Shown piece after piece: positions 22,101-34,999 of a stretch of 34,999 bases of DNA. The translations under genes and the position numbers were made by a program. Under the pieces are notes generated by a model that was not told where the DNA came from, searched no databases, and saw only the letters and a list, made by a program, of their open reading frames with translations. Each line of letters begins with the position of its first letter. The first letter of the stretch is position 1. Origin of the DNA: Smittium culicis (taxonomy: Eukaryota; Kickxellomycota; Harpellomycetes; Harpellales; Legeriomycetaceae); the NCBI GenBank assembly GCA_001970855.1, contig LSSN01006031.1, forward strand, positions 1 through 34,999. The letters run 5' to 3'.

Positions 22101-25100
22101 TTACAAGTATGTTCCAATTAGTAAATCTAGATACTAAGACTTTGATATTGAACTACATTTTGAGCACGAAATCGACTAAATTTCAGTTCATAACTGAAGT
22201 ACTCACCTTAGATTTCCCTCCTGTTCTAATAATGTCCATGCTCTCAGTATCAAAGTATATTAACTCGGGTATTTATTCTGATGGTATGCTATTTGATTAT
22301 TTGGGTCTTTCATCAAGGACGTTGGCAAGATTCTGGTCAATTAACTCGAGCTCAAACCACTTTAAACTGCTTTTTAGATCATTGATTAACTCGAAAACAC
22401 TAGTTGATGCTCTTCAAAAAAATTATTTGCGTGAGAGAATTAATATTGCATCAGACCCGAATGATGAAAACTTTACTAATCCATTAGTTACAAACGAATC
22501 TGATCTAAATAAGGCCATTTCATTTGATAGTCCGAATCCTTCTGTTTCAAGCATTGAATCTTTAGCTTCCAGCAATTCAAATGACGCTAACCCCAAGGAT
22601 AAAACACCTGCGGCTCATAATGATAGCCTTAATACCGATTTACTTGCTTCTAAAACTAAGTTTATTAATATTTTTAGGTCAGGTTTGCTTTTTGCGCTGA
22701 ATGAGAGTGTAATTAGAAGTTCTACCCAAAATTTTTTTAGTTTTAATGGAAATAACTGTGGATTAATTTTACCTCGCTTTCACAGGTTGTCTCCCAAAGG
22801 CTTTAGCGTCCTGATGTGGTTCAATGTATGCTCGGATTTTGATGACTTAACAAAAAATAGCTGTATGGTGTTGAGTCACTTGTGCTGTCCGAATGATGAT
22901 TATTTTTCGTTGAGGTTTAACTCTTCTTCTCAATGTGTTGAAATTGAGTTCAAATCTCTTGGAAAAATATCAACCATAATTTGCTCAGAAAAAATAATAC
23001 CTCTCGAAACTTGGAACTCAGTTTGCATAAGCTACTGCCAACCAAAGAAGTCGTGGACTTCTGGTTCAACACCATCTTTGGTAGTGCTTATTAATGGCTC
23101 CGTCGCTCATACCAGCTCTATTGAGTTCATTAATGACGGTTGCTTCTCAAGTTTGTTTTTCGGGTGCTCCCCGTCTGTAGAAGGCAGTAAAAAGGCTAAG
23201 CTTGATACTAACAATGTCAGTATTTTTGAAAGTGTAGATTATTTAAATCTAGAAAATTGCTTTAAAGGACTAGTATCAACCATTTACATGTTTGATGGTC
23301 CTTTTAACGAAAAGTTAACATGCACCTTTCATACACTTGGGCCGATGTACTCTGACCTTTTTGGATCCATTAGTGATAACTCTGTAACAAGTGCTGAAAA
23401 CTTTGCCAAAGATTCTGCCATTAATAATGTTAACAATTTTGTCAAAATTATTAACAGCGACTATAATTCACATGCTTTGCCTATTATTAATGATATCCAA
23501 AATTTAGAGTTTGAGGCTTGTTTTGATAAAGATATAAAAAACGAAATTTTATTGTGTTTAAAGCCTGAAAATTTAAAAAGGTCTTCTTCAGTTCTACCTG
23601 ATAGTTCTCCAATTGGTCTAAACCAGTCTTTATTAATTACAATGCTTAAAAGCAATGGAATTAACATTAATACAAAGATCGATATTTCCAATTTTGACAG
23701 CAATAAAGCGCTATTGATTTCATCACTTGAAAACTGTTATGTCCGGCAAGTCTATCCATATAAGAGAACTTCAGTTTGTGAGTCTATTTCACAATTGGCT
23801 GGCTCCGATGTATTTTCATATTTCCCATTACTATTTTCTTCAATTGAACTAAATCAAATGTTCAAGATTGATAGCTCTGATCAGTTATATTTTAAAACTA
23901 TCCTGAATGAAATTAATTGCATTTTTAATGGCGGTCCAGTTGCTGGTATACTTAGACTATTGGCGAATATGATGTTAAAATACCCTGCAAATGAATTAAC
24001 CCTAAACCGTAAGTCTGATTTATCTCTCTTTTCCAACTTACTTTCCCAAAATTCGTTTAAATTATGCGACTATTTAACAGTCGATGTCATCAACGTGCTA
24101 AAACAAATCGAGCTTGAATTTCTTAGCATGTATAAGAATAAACGTCTTAGTTCAGATTTAAGGAATTATTACTTGAGCAATGTAAAATCTGTTTGCAATG
24201 AATGGATATTGAACACTGGTTTATGGAGAAGAGCTCCGTTCAAAACTCAACTATCATATGCCACTGAATTACTTGATGGCCTTAAAAATAATTGCTTTCC
24301 AACTTCTTTAAATGATATTTCTCCCCCAAAAACCCCCCTTAAAAGTAGTAGGGTTACTAAAAAAGTATCAGCTATAAATGTTTTTAACATGGATACTGCC
24401 AGTAGTATGGAGAAATCTAATCAAATCGAATGTTTAACAATGAAGCTAATCTTAAACACATTAAGGGATTATTACTCTTACGACTATAGTAACTTATACC
24501 CTTTAGTCCGAAGTAATGCTGGTGTACCATTACATTATGACCCATCAATCCATTTATGGAAAAGTAGTAATATAAGTTTGGATAATATAGTACCAGAAGA
24601 AAAATCTATTATCTACCCTAGCTTGAAACTCACAAAAAATCAAACATCTCAAACTAGAAGATTATACTTAAAATCACTACAAGCTTTATTCAGCAGAACC
24701 TCTGAAAGCAAAAACTCGAACAGTGACCCAATTTCAAGCGATGACCTAAAGATATTTACTCAGCATATAGTTTATATGAGTAACAGGGATCCTTTACATT
24801 CCGCAGAATTGCTAAACGTATTATTTGTGTTTCTTTCTGACTTTTCCGAAAATTCCAAGTCTATTACAACTAGACTTTGCAAACATGACTTTTTTTCTTC
24901 ATTATGTTATATAATCCAATGTGATGACGATTTTCTTTGCTCAAAAGCTATACAAATGTGTATTCTATTATATAACATATCACTTGAAATTAGCAACCTT
25001 TCGTCGAACAGCAGATTGCCTCTCTCATTTATGGGAGCGCGTAAGACCACATTAGTCTCTAAAAGTAGCTTTGATTACATTTTTAGCCTCCTTCGATCTA

Positions 25101-28100
25101 AACAAAAGCTGACATTTCATTTATATCATTCACTTATTGCTATATCTCTTGGCCTTGGAGATCAGATGGCATTGCTAGCAATAAGTAATATAAGAATTGA
25201 TGAAAAGAAAACTTTATCTAGTAATACTCAAACCCCTCCACTATCTGAAAACATCGTGAATATGCTACCTCACAAAAAAATTTCTAGCGTTGAAGCTATT
25301 TCAGTTATTCTCGAGCTGCTTACTTCGCCAAGTACCACAGATCAGATTAGGTCAGTGGTTTTGAGCGACTTGTTAGAGATATTTTTAACCAATAGTGCAA
25401 ATTGCTTAAAAATCAAACAAGAATCAAAATCGTACCTGTATAGCCTTTTTTTGCTTTATTCTATTCCAATCGATTGCTTTAGTCATTTAGAAAGCATAAC
25501 CAATTTGCACCACAAAGAAGATGTTCTTGATATTAATTTATCTGATTCAATAAAAAAAAATTCTAAAAAACTATCTTCAATAAATTTGCCCGAAGCAGCT
25601 AATGACGACAACACACTTTCTTTCGACTCCAAAATTAAAATTTTGAAGTTTTCGCATTTACAACAAAAAAGGAAAGAGATTGAACGGCTTAATGCTTTTG
25701 CTAGACAGAATGACTCTAATTTAGACAGCCTTCAATTATCGAATTCTGAAAGAGAGTGTATACCAATAGAAACTAACCAAGATAGTTTAGAATACTCTGA
25801 AAAAGCATTTAACTTGATTATTTCTATTTTATGGCAACTATTGAAATCCGATATCAATTCATTGGGGGAAGTTGAAAGTGCAGTTTCTATTATATGGATT
25901 GTTTCTCCATTAAATGGTTCTAAATGTGTTCAAAAGCTATTTGAAAACATTCTAGAGCTTATTCAAACTATAGTTTATGAGTCCCAGTTTTATAAAAACA
26001 AAAGTGATCGATTCTTAGCATCAGATGAAGAACAAAAAGTATTATTTTCAAACTTGGGGGAGCTTTTTAGATTTATTGAAAGTTGGCAAATTAGCAGCAA
26101 TATTTTTCAAAAACTAATTACTGATAATAAAACCTTGTTAGTTTACCATAAAAAATCCGTAGTTGACTCTAAAATTCTGAAATCAAGCCTTTCTGCCAAT
26201 TTAAACCCTTGGGATACTGGATATAAGCTTTGTAGTCAATATAGTAGCTTATTGTTCTCAATAATGGATTTACAAGAATTTGGAGATGTTAGTAAAAATA
26301 AAGAGTCTGTTTGCTACAGGCTCTTTTGGCTTTTTCTTTCTGGTATGAAATCAACTAACTCAGAGATAGTCATTAAAACTTTAAAATCAATAATTAAAAC
26401 TCTTCAGTACCACTCTTTTTCATTTTATTTAACAAACAAAAGTAATGATCAAAACAATCATGTTGGATATTTGCCTGACAATTCTTGCAGTAATCAAAAT
26501 TGCGTGTTTATGACAAAATATCTACCGCTTTTAGGGCAGATACATTATGCGTACTCGCTTTTTAAGCCCAAAAATTATAAGTTATATTTATCCAAAGGTC
26601 AAAGCTATCCCGGCTCTGAAAATTCCAAATCTAATCAACCAGCAGAAAGCCAAGATATTAGCTACAACTCCCACCAAGAGATTTTAGTTCTCTACGCAAT
26701 AATACTTCAACACTACCTACCTCTTTTACAGGAAAATAACAAATCATTTTTTATCGATTACACACCCTCTGAAAGCGAAGTTTCTATTTTAGGTTTCAAT
26801 GATTTTGATTCCTCTGTAGTTATGAAGGTTATAAACGAGAAATGCTGGGATAATATTTGCAAAACTTATTTGATTCCCGAGATACTTAAATTTGATGAAG
26901 AAGAAATGGAATACATGGAGTCATTCGTGACACTAACTCTGAACAAAATTAGAGAAATGTTAGCTTATAAATTTGACTCTGACTTCAAAGAGGAAAAAAA
27001 TAGCAAGTACACTGAATCTATGGTATCAAATTCTGCAAGAAAAGCTTTATCATTGGAATTTGAGAGTCTTTCAAGTTCAGTATCTCTACGAATAGCTCTA
27101 GCTGATGCTGTTCCTCCAATTGTTAGCTTTTTGAACAATTCCGAGCTTTTTACATCTTGCAACAACTTAAGCTCTGCAATAACTAGAGCAATCAATGCTA
27201 TTAATCTAACACTGCCAAACCAAGTTTCTCCTATTCTTTCAAAAGCTAAAGATTCTTCAAAAAGAAACTACAGTACGAAGCTAAGTAAAAATCACCAGGC
27301 TATTGTTCAAAAAATACTAACGCCTATACTCAGCCAATACTTAAAAGATATTAAAAAATACTTGAAAGAAATTACTAAATTTACTTCCCCAAGACAGATC
27401 TTTTATAAAGATATAGAATCTTGGTGGTTTGATTCTTTGATTGACTTGGAATTAGGTGCAAATAAAGATTGTTTCAATAACGAAATAAACATATTTAATG
27501 TTTCGGATTCAAAATGTAATAGTTGGGTTGTTGATCAAACTCAGGACAAATCAAGAATGCTCTTAAAGCTTGTTCCAGTGAAAATCAAAAACAGTTATGT
27601 ATCTACAGCATATAAAAAAGATATAAAAGATAAAAAAGATAAAAAAACTGAATTAAAGCCCCATAAGGCGTCAAAAAAATCCGTTAACCCACTAGCTGTT
27701 AAACACCAGATTAATTCTAATAAGCTGATTTCTGAAAAGCAATATTTAAAACAATTTTTAAATTTTAAAAAAAATAGCTTATCTCAAGAATTCTATATAA
27801 TTCCAACCCCTGATAACCACGTGCTTAGGCTAAAATGCTCAAAGATAGTGCTTCTTCATGAGGTATATGGCTACTTAGATCTTACAAAATACTACATTAA
27901 ATGGACTGTTATTCACAACAACCTTGGCCAACCACTAATTGAATATGATATTAACACTGGTAATATAAATAAACACAAGTCAACTCAAAATAATAACAAT
28001 CCTCTTGTAACGCCTGCTGCTATTTTAAACCAATTAGATGTCGATTTCTCTTATCATATTAGTGATATCATTGAAATACAAGTTCGAACAGTAAATTTTA

Positions 28101-31100
28101 AAAAGTCTGCATTAGAGATATTTTTTAGAAACAGAACCTCTTCAATATTTCATTTATCGGAGCTAAATGATGTTTCAGAATTATATAATTCGATACTTGA
28201 TCTAAACCCAAATCTTAATAAAATTCCACTTTCAGATTTAAATCAACCTGAGAAGCTTGTTCAAATGTCTCAAGCAACTAAAAAATGGCAATCTGGTGAG
28301 CTTTCAAACTTTGACTATTTGATGGCTTTAAATACATTAGCAGGCAGGTCATACAACGATCTATCACAATATCCTATTTTCCCGTGGATTCTGAAAGACT
28401 ATACTAGTTCTAAATTGAACTTAAACGACCCAGAAATCTACAGAGATTTATCTAAGCCAATCGGAGCATTAAATCCTGAAAGGCTTTCAAAGTTCAAAGA
28501 AAGGTATAATTCATTTGAAGACCCATCTGGGCAGATCAAAAAGTTTTTATATGGAACTCATTACTCTTCGCCTGCATCACTTTCACATTTTTTAATAAGG
28601 AATGAACCATATACATCTGTTCATATATTGCTTCAGAATGGAAAATTTGATTTTGCTGACAGACAATTTCATTCAATTGCTGAGGCATGGAATAGTTGTA
28701 TGAACAGTAGTTGGGACGTTAAAGAGCTTATTCCTGAATTCTTTTACCAGCCAGATTTCTTGAAAAATTACATGGATTTAGACTTAGGATCAAAGCAAGA
28801 TGGTGTTAGGTTAGGTGATGTAGAGCTTCCACCATGGGCAGAAGGTTCACCAGCAAAGTTTGTGGATATAAACCGTAGAGCTTTGGAATCTGAGTATGTT
28901 AGCTCAAATTTACATCACTGGGTTGATTTAATTTTTGGGTATAAACAATCAGGCGAAGAAGCTGAAAAATCAGATAATTTATTTTATTATTTAACATATC
29001 CCGATAGGTCCTTGTTAGACTCTACCACAGATCAAACTGAAAGACAAAGTATTGAGCTACAGATTAAATACTTTGGGCAGACCCCTTGCCAACTTTTCTT
29101 TGCTCCACATCCAAAAAGAAACTACAACGTTCCCATGTACAAACCTTTTTGCCGTCCGCTACTTTTTAACCATCATTTTGTTATTAATGTTAAAGATGCT
29201 TTGAATTCTTTTAATACCGACTTAACATCCAAAAAGAAGAACTTTTCTTCTGGTTTTAGCACCGAAATGAAATCGCCTATTGTTCACATTGAATCCCTTA
29301 ACCTTAGCTACTCTACCCCTTCGTTAGACACTAATAATAAAATGAGCGAAGGTGATAGACTAATTGAATTTTCCGAGTTTTTGCTTTCCATTGATGCTAC
29401 TGGAAAAATTACTGTGAACCACATTGAATTGATGGCGGATTTAAATCTAGAAATTAACGAATTTGATCCTTCCTATAATTCTGTTGATTCAAATAAGGAT
29501 TTAAACTCTAATATGATCTTATCTGTATCTCCTCTTTTTGAGTCAACCGCTTTACCTTTAGCTAGCGGTTTAAACTTTGATCTTACATTTCGACACGATC
29601 AGTTCAAGTATTTTACGCATCCTTCTAGACCTGATTTTCTTTCAATAATTGGCCTTGAAAGCAACTTCACATCATTATCTAGTATCCCAATTTATCAAAG
29701 ACTTACTAATTCTAAGCTATTTTCGAACTTGAATCAGATATACTACCCAAAATCATATGTGCCTGAGATTATCCCTTCTTCAGGTGCCTTGAAAAGTAAC
29801 TTTTTAAACCCCGTTAAAACTTACCCATTAAGCACTAAAAATACAAGTACTAGTAGCACTATAATCACTGTGCCAAAAACAGCTTCAAAGGTTATTAAGA
29901 GTCAGCTGGAAACTAAATCTAACTTATCTTTATCATCCTGCTCTGAAGATGATTTTGTAAAAGTTACAGTCAACCCAAAAAACAATATAGTGAATATAAA
30001 GTCTACACCATATAATTTAGAGATTAGCGATGTCCTGTTACTATACATACTTTCTGAAAACACAATCTATTCTATTAACAGGTCATACAGCTCATCCTAT
30101 AGCAAACTTATTGAAGATTTAATCAAGGTTTCAAAAAATGATAATAAGGGTGCTATAGTTGAAAGCGAAGGTTTTCTTTCAAAATCTATATTTAGTGCTT
30201 TTTCAGGTATGGGAATAAAATCTAGCCCAGCAAAAAGCCGAATCTCTGGTTTTGGATTTGGATTTGGAGGAAATGATACAGAAGTCGATAGTACGTCTAT
30301 TTTATCCAAAAAGTCTCTCAATGAATGGAAATCTTCATCTAAGCTAAATGGTGATAGGTTGTCAAAGCAAAGCCTAGTATCTGAAGTGGGATCCAATAAC
30401 CCTGAGCACAACTTACAGAAGTCGCTTTCTAACGACTACTTCAATCACCTTGACACTCAAACTTATAATGAGGATCAAATGCAATCTGCTTTTATGTATG
30501 CAAAGACTTTGGCTGACTATATCGAAAGCTCAAACATACCATTGGAGATGTTATCTACTAAAATAAAGTCTTGCATAAAGATCAGCAATTGTGGTTGTTT
30601 TCTTTCAGTCGGATGTACTGATGGATCTATATATGTTTACAAAATTACTTTATTCGACGAAATACAAAAAGATAGTTCAAAAAGTGACTCTTTTAGCGAT
30701 CTCATAAGTAAAAACTTGGCAAAAAGCCAAAAATATTACTCGTTAAGTAATAGCTCCAATAACGTTTTAGAATACCCGGGCTATAAACCTCCTATGAATG
30801 AAAGTGCTCATTCTGTTAAACAGCATGATAAACTTATTGCTAATGATCTAACTTGTATAATGAATGACTATTCCTCTGATTTCAGCAATCTGAATTCAGA
30901 CGAAAGTTATCCTAACTTTAATAACGTTCAAGATACAAAATCAAAAGCAAGATATGATAGATTCTTTAACTCTTTCAAAGATAATCCAAGTACTAAGCTA
31001 GTATATATTGGACATACTATTTCACATGATTGCGAGGTAAAAGATATCTGCCTAAACACCGATTTAGACGTGATGGTTTCTTGCTCATTTGATAACACTG

Positions 31101-32080
31101 TTATAGTACACTCTATTAGTAAAATGAAAGTTATTAGAACTTTGCGTCCAGGTTTAAGCTGTGATTTTGAAAAAACAGTAACTCGAGATGCATCATTCCC
31201 GGTACCAAATGATTACACTGTTAACCCTCCAGAGTCAATTACGCAAACCTTTGGATCTTCCTCGACCAGTTGCTTAAAATCCGTTCCATATCCTACTAAT
31301 ATACCTACTTCCAAAAACAATCCAAGGCCAAAAAAATCTCAATTCAGTTTTATGCAAAATATTAGCGTTCCTTTGTTTAGCGAATTAATCGGGAAAAGCA
31401 TTTTCAGCTTAAATGGAGTTGTTGAAAAGGTTTTTGTTCTACCTGATTCTAGAATTCTTACACTATGTTATGTCCAAGACCCAGATTTTAGTGATAACGA
31501 TACTTTTTCCTTAAGAATTGATTTAAACAAAAGGCGATATTTCCTTCAAATGTTTACAATAAATGGTATGCATTTATTCACTAGTAATAAAATGAAAAAA
31601 GGGTATGTTGTAGCGGACTGGTCAATTACAAGCAACATTCAATTCAATGTTCCATCCAAATCATTTGGTCAACATTCTTCGAGTAGAGCACCGCGAATAT
31701 TTGGAAATCATAATAATAGTTTTATGCAGATTGGAAAAGAGCCATCCAATCATGGTAAATCCCAGCTTACAATTTGCGATTCTAATAGTAAGCGTGAGCT
31801 AGTGGCAGTACTACTAAACAAAAGAACAGTTGAATTTTTTGATCTAAACAGTTTGAAATTGGTGGGCTCATTTGAGCTACCGATTGATGGATATTGTATT
31901 AAATTTTCGAGTAAAAGTTGCGTTTCGGCAAATAATAGTAGATTTTTCGGCTCAACTTGCTCTAATTCAAATAGCCGTGGAAACTTTATTAACAGAAACA
32001 AGCAAAAATCTACAAGCGACACCGCTGATTTACTGATTGTCGGATGTGAAGATTCTAAATTGGTTGTACTGAGGATATAA
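19173..32080 (+). CDS. Giant BEACH-WD40 protein (ALFY/Bph1-type), two-exon model
   Basis: PH-BEACH-WD40 scaffold protein. Relatives act in vesicle trafficking, protein sorting and selective autophagy. The open frame runs unbroken from 19298 to the stop at 32078-32080 but has no in-frame ATG until 19505. I propose exon 1 at 19173-19253 (MKNIAFPSENNSSNNN...), an intron 19254-19375 (gtaaat...aaaag, phase 0) and exon 2 from 19376, giving about 4261 residues. Domains in order: helical armadillo-like N-terminal half; a concanavalin A-like/LamG domain about residues 1150-1292; more helical repeats; PH-like domain about 2834-2970; BEACH about 2988-3276 with NTLAGRSYNDLSQYPIFPWIL, DVKELIPEFFY, LGDVELPPWA and HHWVDLIFGYKQ; WD40 repeats from about 3757 to the C terminus. 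The BEACH wording is closest to WDFY3/ALFY, but there is no C-terminal FYVE domain: the chain ends right after the last WD strand. It is longer than most family members. An AATAAA lies 46 bp after the stop. Confidence 0.93.
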
Positions 32081-32271
32081 AATACTTATACTACTTATTT
32101 TTTTTATTTTAGACTTTTTTTTTTAAATAAAATAACGTTTGAATAAACGATATATTTTAGATTTTTTTTAAAGTGAAAGTAAAGAATTTTGTAATATGTT
32201 TTATGATTGATCTAAGATATTCTAATTATAAAATAAAAAGTAAGTATCTATCTAGAAAGAATTATATTTAA

Positions 32272-33956
32272 TCAATCGTTGATAGAAGATTTAGCAACAA
32301 AGCTGAAACCGAAGAAAACATTATCTGAATTTTTATTTAAGCTGCTATCGCTGTTATAGCTTTGTGGAGAGGGGATATTATTTACGAAATTTGGGGTAGC
32401 AGAGAATTCGGGGTTTTGAGTGGTATTTTGGGAGTCATTGTGTTGTAAATGTTTTTTCGAATCTGTTTTCTTTAGATTTGTTTTTATTGGAATTGGGATA
32501 ATTGCTGGGGATAAATTTGGATCTATGTGTTGATTGTTATTATTTTTGTTATAGTTAATGTCAGAATTGTTAAGGAAGCTATTATCAGTGTAATTATTAT
32601 TTAGATTGGCATCGTTATTAGGTATAATGGGGGATGGAACTGCGTTATTTTCTGCAAGTAGGGCTAGATTCTGCATTTTTTGCAGTGCGTTGGCATTTGA
32701 GAAGAGAGAAATGGGCTGAGCAGTGAAAGTTAGGTCAAAATTGCTATAGTCAGACTCAGAATTGACAACTGGTATGATTGGTGGTGTTATTGATTCGCTG
32801 TTCAACAGCATATTTTTCCAATTGATTCCAGAAAAGAATTTTTGTTTTTTAATGTTTTCAAATCCAGAAGAGCCAAAACCTAGTCTTTGCTCTGGAGATT
32901 TTTTTAGGAGTTTTCTGATTATGTTTGAGGAATCAGTTGAAAGATAGTTTGGGAATACAATCTTTTTTTTTAGTATAGTTTCATAGACTTGCTTGTGAGA
33001 TTTTCCTTTATATGGAACTTTTCCGGTGAGCATTTCGTAAATTAAGATACCAAGAGACCACCAGTCAACGGATTTTTCGTATGGCTTTTGCAAGTCAAAA
33101 ATTTCAGGCGCCATGTATGAAGGAGTGCCACAGAAAGTATTGGTTTTAAAAGGATTGTTTGGATCAGATTGGCTGAAATCAGAATTCTGGAAGTTTAGTT
33201 GCAACTTCGACAAGCCAAAGTCAGTTATTTTCAAATGACCATTAGCGCTGAGTAGTATATTCTCAGGTTTTAAATCTCTGTAAATTATACCATTATTATG
33301 TAGGTGATTAATTGCAATAACGATTTCAGCAGAGTAGAAAGAGGCTTGCAATTCAGAAAATATTCTTTCTTTGGACATATGGTAGAAAAGCTCGCCACCA
33401 TTTACATAGTCCATAATCAAATATAGCCGGGACTTTGACTGAAATGCGTAATGTAAAGAAACAATAAAAGGATGCTTGACTATTTCGAGAATTGCTCTTT
33501 CTGTTTTAGCAAAATTTATATGCCTTTCGTGATTAACGATGCTTGATTTTTGGAGGGCTTTCATTGCATAGTGCTTAGAAGTTTTTTTGTTTTTAACAAG
33601 GTAAACTTTTCCATATCTATACAAGAAACAAATGCAAAAAATTTTTATTTTAGTTTGATAGAATTTATGATATAAAATTTATGGGCTAGGGGGAGGGCTG
33701 GATATAGATATATAATATATGAAAATTACCCTCCAGAACCAATAAGTTTGATGACGTCGAAATGATCTAAAGAAACTTTCTGTTGTGAGCTTTTGTTGTC
33801 ACTGTTCATAGAGAGATCTTTCATTTCATTTTCAAGAGATAAGTTCTGGAAATTAGCAGCTTCAGGGGCATCAGTATCAAAAAGTTCAAATTCATCGTTA
33901 GGATTGTTGCAGAAATCTATATCAGTAATTTTAGGCCGATTATTAAGAAAATCCAT
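32272..33956 (-). CDS. S6K/Sch9-type AGC protein kinase, two exons
   Basis: Serine/threonine kinase of the AGC group, closest by eye to ribosomal S6 kinase (fission-yeast Psk1-like) and Sch9, TOR targets controlling growth and translation. Exon 1 is 33956-33730 and exon 2 is 33616-32272, with a 113-bp intron (gtaatt...atag) that splits the glycine loop. Splicing gives LIGSGGYGKVYLVK and a 523-residue protein. Visible residues: Lys95 in AMKAL, YRDLKPEN (Asp190), DFG (Asp208), T-loop TFCGT (Thr236), APE (Glu247), turn-motif region FDLTFTAQPIS (369-379) and C-terminal hydrophobic motif VFFGFSFVAKS (Ser514). The N terminus contains FDTDAPE (26-32), resembling the TOR-signalling motif FDIDL of S6K. 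About 135 residues, Asn-rich, lie between the turn and hydrophobic motifs, against about 18 in animal S6K1. The gene converges on the BEACH gene, 191 bp between stops. Confidence 0.93.
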
Positions 33957-34999
33957 TAAATATTATATTCGATTTTCAGCGAGATGGTATTAGATGAATT
34001 ATAGGAATGATGTTGCGAGTTTAATAGGCAAGAAGTGCTAATGGAATCGTTGCTGATCGAAGAATGTAACGTATTGAGTTAAAAGTCTTATTCAAAATCA
34101 AATAGAGTGAAAGCAAAATTTGGTAATTATTTCTCGATAAATATCAGTGGAGCTGTTGTGATAGTAGAAAGGTAAAATGAATTTTAGCTTTGGGGTACAA
34201 AACTTAAATACTAATCTCGAAATATAAATTAGCAATAGAATATACAAGAATTCTGATTTTAAATTTTAGCTGGAATATTTTGAAGGAGTAAATTGCTGGA
34301 AAAAAAAAAGTATAGTTATAGAAAACAGAACGTAGTTATACGGAAATCTAGTAGTATTATAAATAAAGTCTAACAAAGTCTATAAAAGATGTTTTATTTA
34401 CAATCGAAAAATTCTATTAAAGATAAGAAAATTATACAGAAACTTTAAAACTTTATTCAATTCAGTCTTCAAAACTATGACCGTGCATCAAACAAAGAGC
34501 CCTATTCGCTACAAGAATAAATAATTTTTGGATTTTTGGCCAATAGACATACATTATTTGCCATCTTAATATCTATTCGTTTACTGAAGACTAATGTGTG
34601 CAGTCTATTTGCCCTATTGACTTGCTTCTAATTTTCTATTATTAATTTATTAGAGATAGTTCTGTCATATAAAAAATATTATGAGAGATAATCCTCCTAA
34701 ACTAATTAATATTTATTTAATTCTTTTATTTACCATTTATTTTATATGCGGAACGTGAGTTGACAACTGATAAAATTGCTTAATTACTGGAGGCTTTTTA
34801 TACTTCATGTACGTTTTTCCACCAATGATTGAGCAATCCAGATAGTTAGCTTGAATTCTAATAATTTCTATTAGTTATAATTTAATTATATTTAGTAAAA
34901 AAGAGGGAGATAAAAATGGCTCCATCTCTCTAAAAATAAAACTAAAATTGAAAACCAAAACCTAGAGCAGCATAATTAATATAGGTACTAAAACGAATC
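33957..34999. other. Upstream region of the kinase gene, no further gene seen
   Basis: About 1 kb of AT-rich sequence to the window end. No coding exon, RNA gene or repeat is recognisable. The kinase promoter should lie in the first few hundred bases, but no defined motif stands out. Confidence 0.5.

Overview
The window looks like nuclear DNA of a very AT-rich eukaryote, most likely a fungus. Genes on both strands carry short spliceosomal introns (about 60-130 bp, GT...AG). The coding set is eukaryotic: a spliceosomal WD40 protein, a fungal-type PRPP-synthetase paralogue, a BEACH-WD40 giant protein and an S6K/Sch9-type AGC kinase. Proteins are rich in Asn, Lys and Ser. Intergenic DNA is extremely AT-rich and full of homopolymer runs. 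An early-diverging AT-rich fungus fits best, but the lineage is an inference that no single marker here proves.

Layout: 1-4.2 kb is non-coding, with a decayed MITE, a pogo/Tigger-like non-autonomous transposon and a full 190-bp TTAA-flanked MITE. PRP17/CDC40 (four exons, + strand, 4242-6230) converges on a PRS-family gene (four exons, - strand, 6690-8052). From 8.05 to 17.1 kb lies a 9-kb gene desert with two more full MITE copies, a fragment and a 35-bp minisatellite. At 17.1 kb sits an orphan secreted six-cysteine protein. A less AT-rich, stop-riddled stretch (18.3-19.0 kb) may be a retrotransposon fossil. A 12.7-kb, almost intronless BEACH gene (about 19173-32080, + strand) converges on the kinase gene (32272-33956, - strand). 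The last 1 kb has no recognisable gene.

Functional reading: the four conserved genes are housekeeping or signalling genes (splicing step 2, nucleotide precursor supply, BEACH membrane/autophagy scaffold, TOR-linked kinase) and show no sign of forming an operon or a single system. The points most worth a second look are: the PRS paralogue, which has lost the Lys and Arg of the catalytic HKER loop; the kinase, in which an Asn-rich insert separates the turn and hydrophobic motifs; the TTAA/CCC MITE family, which resembles piggyBac derivatives; and the orphan secreted protein isolated in the desert.
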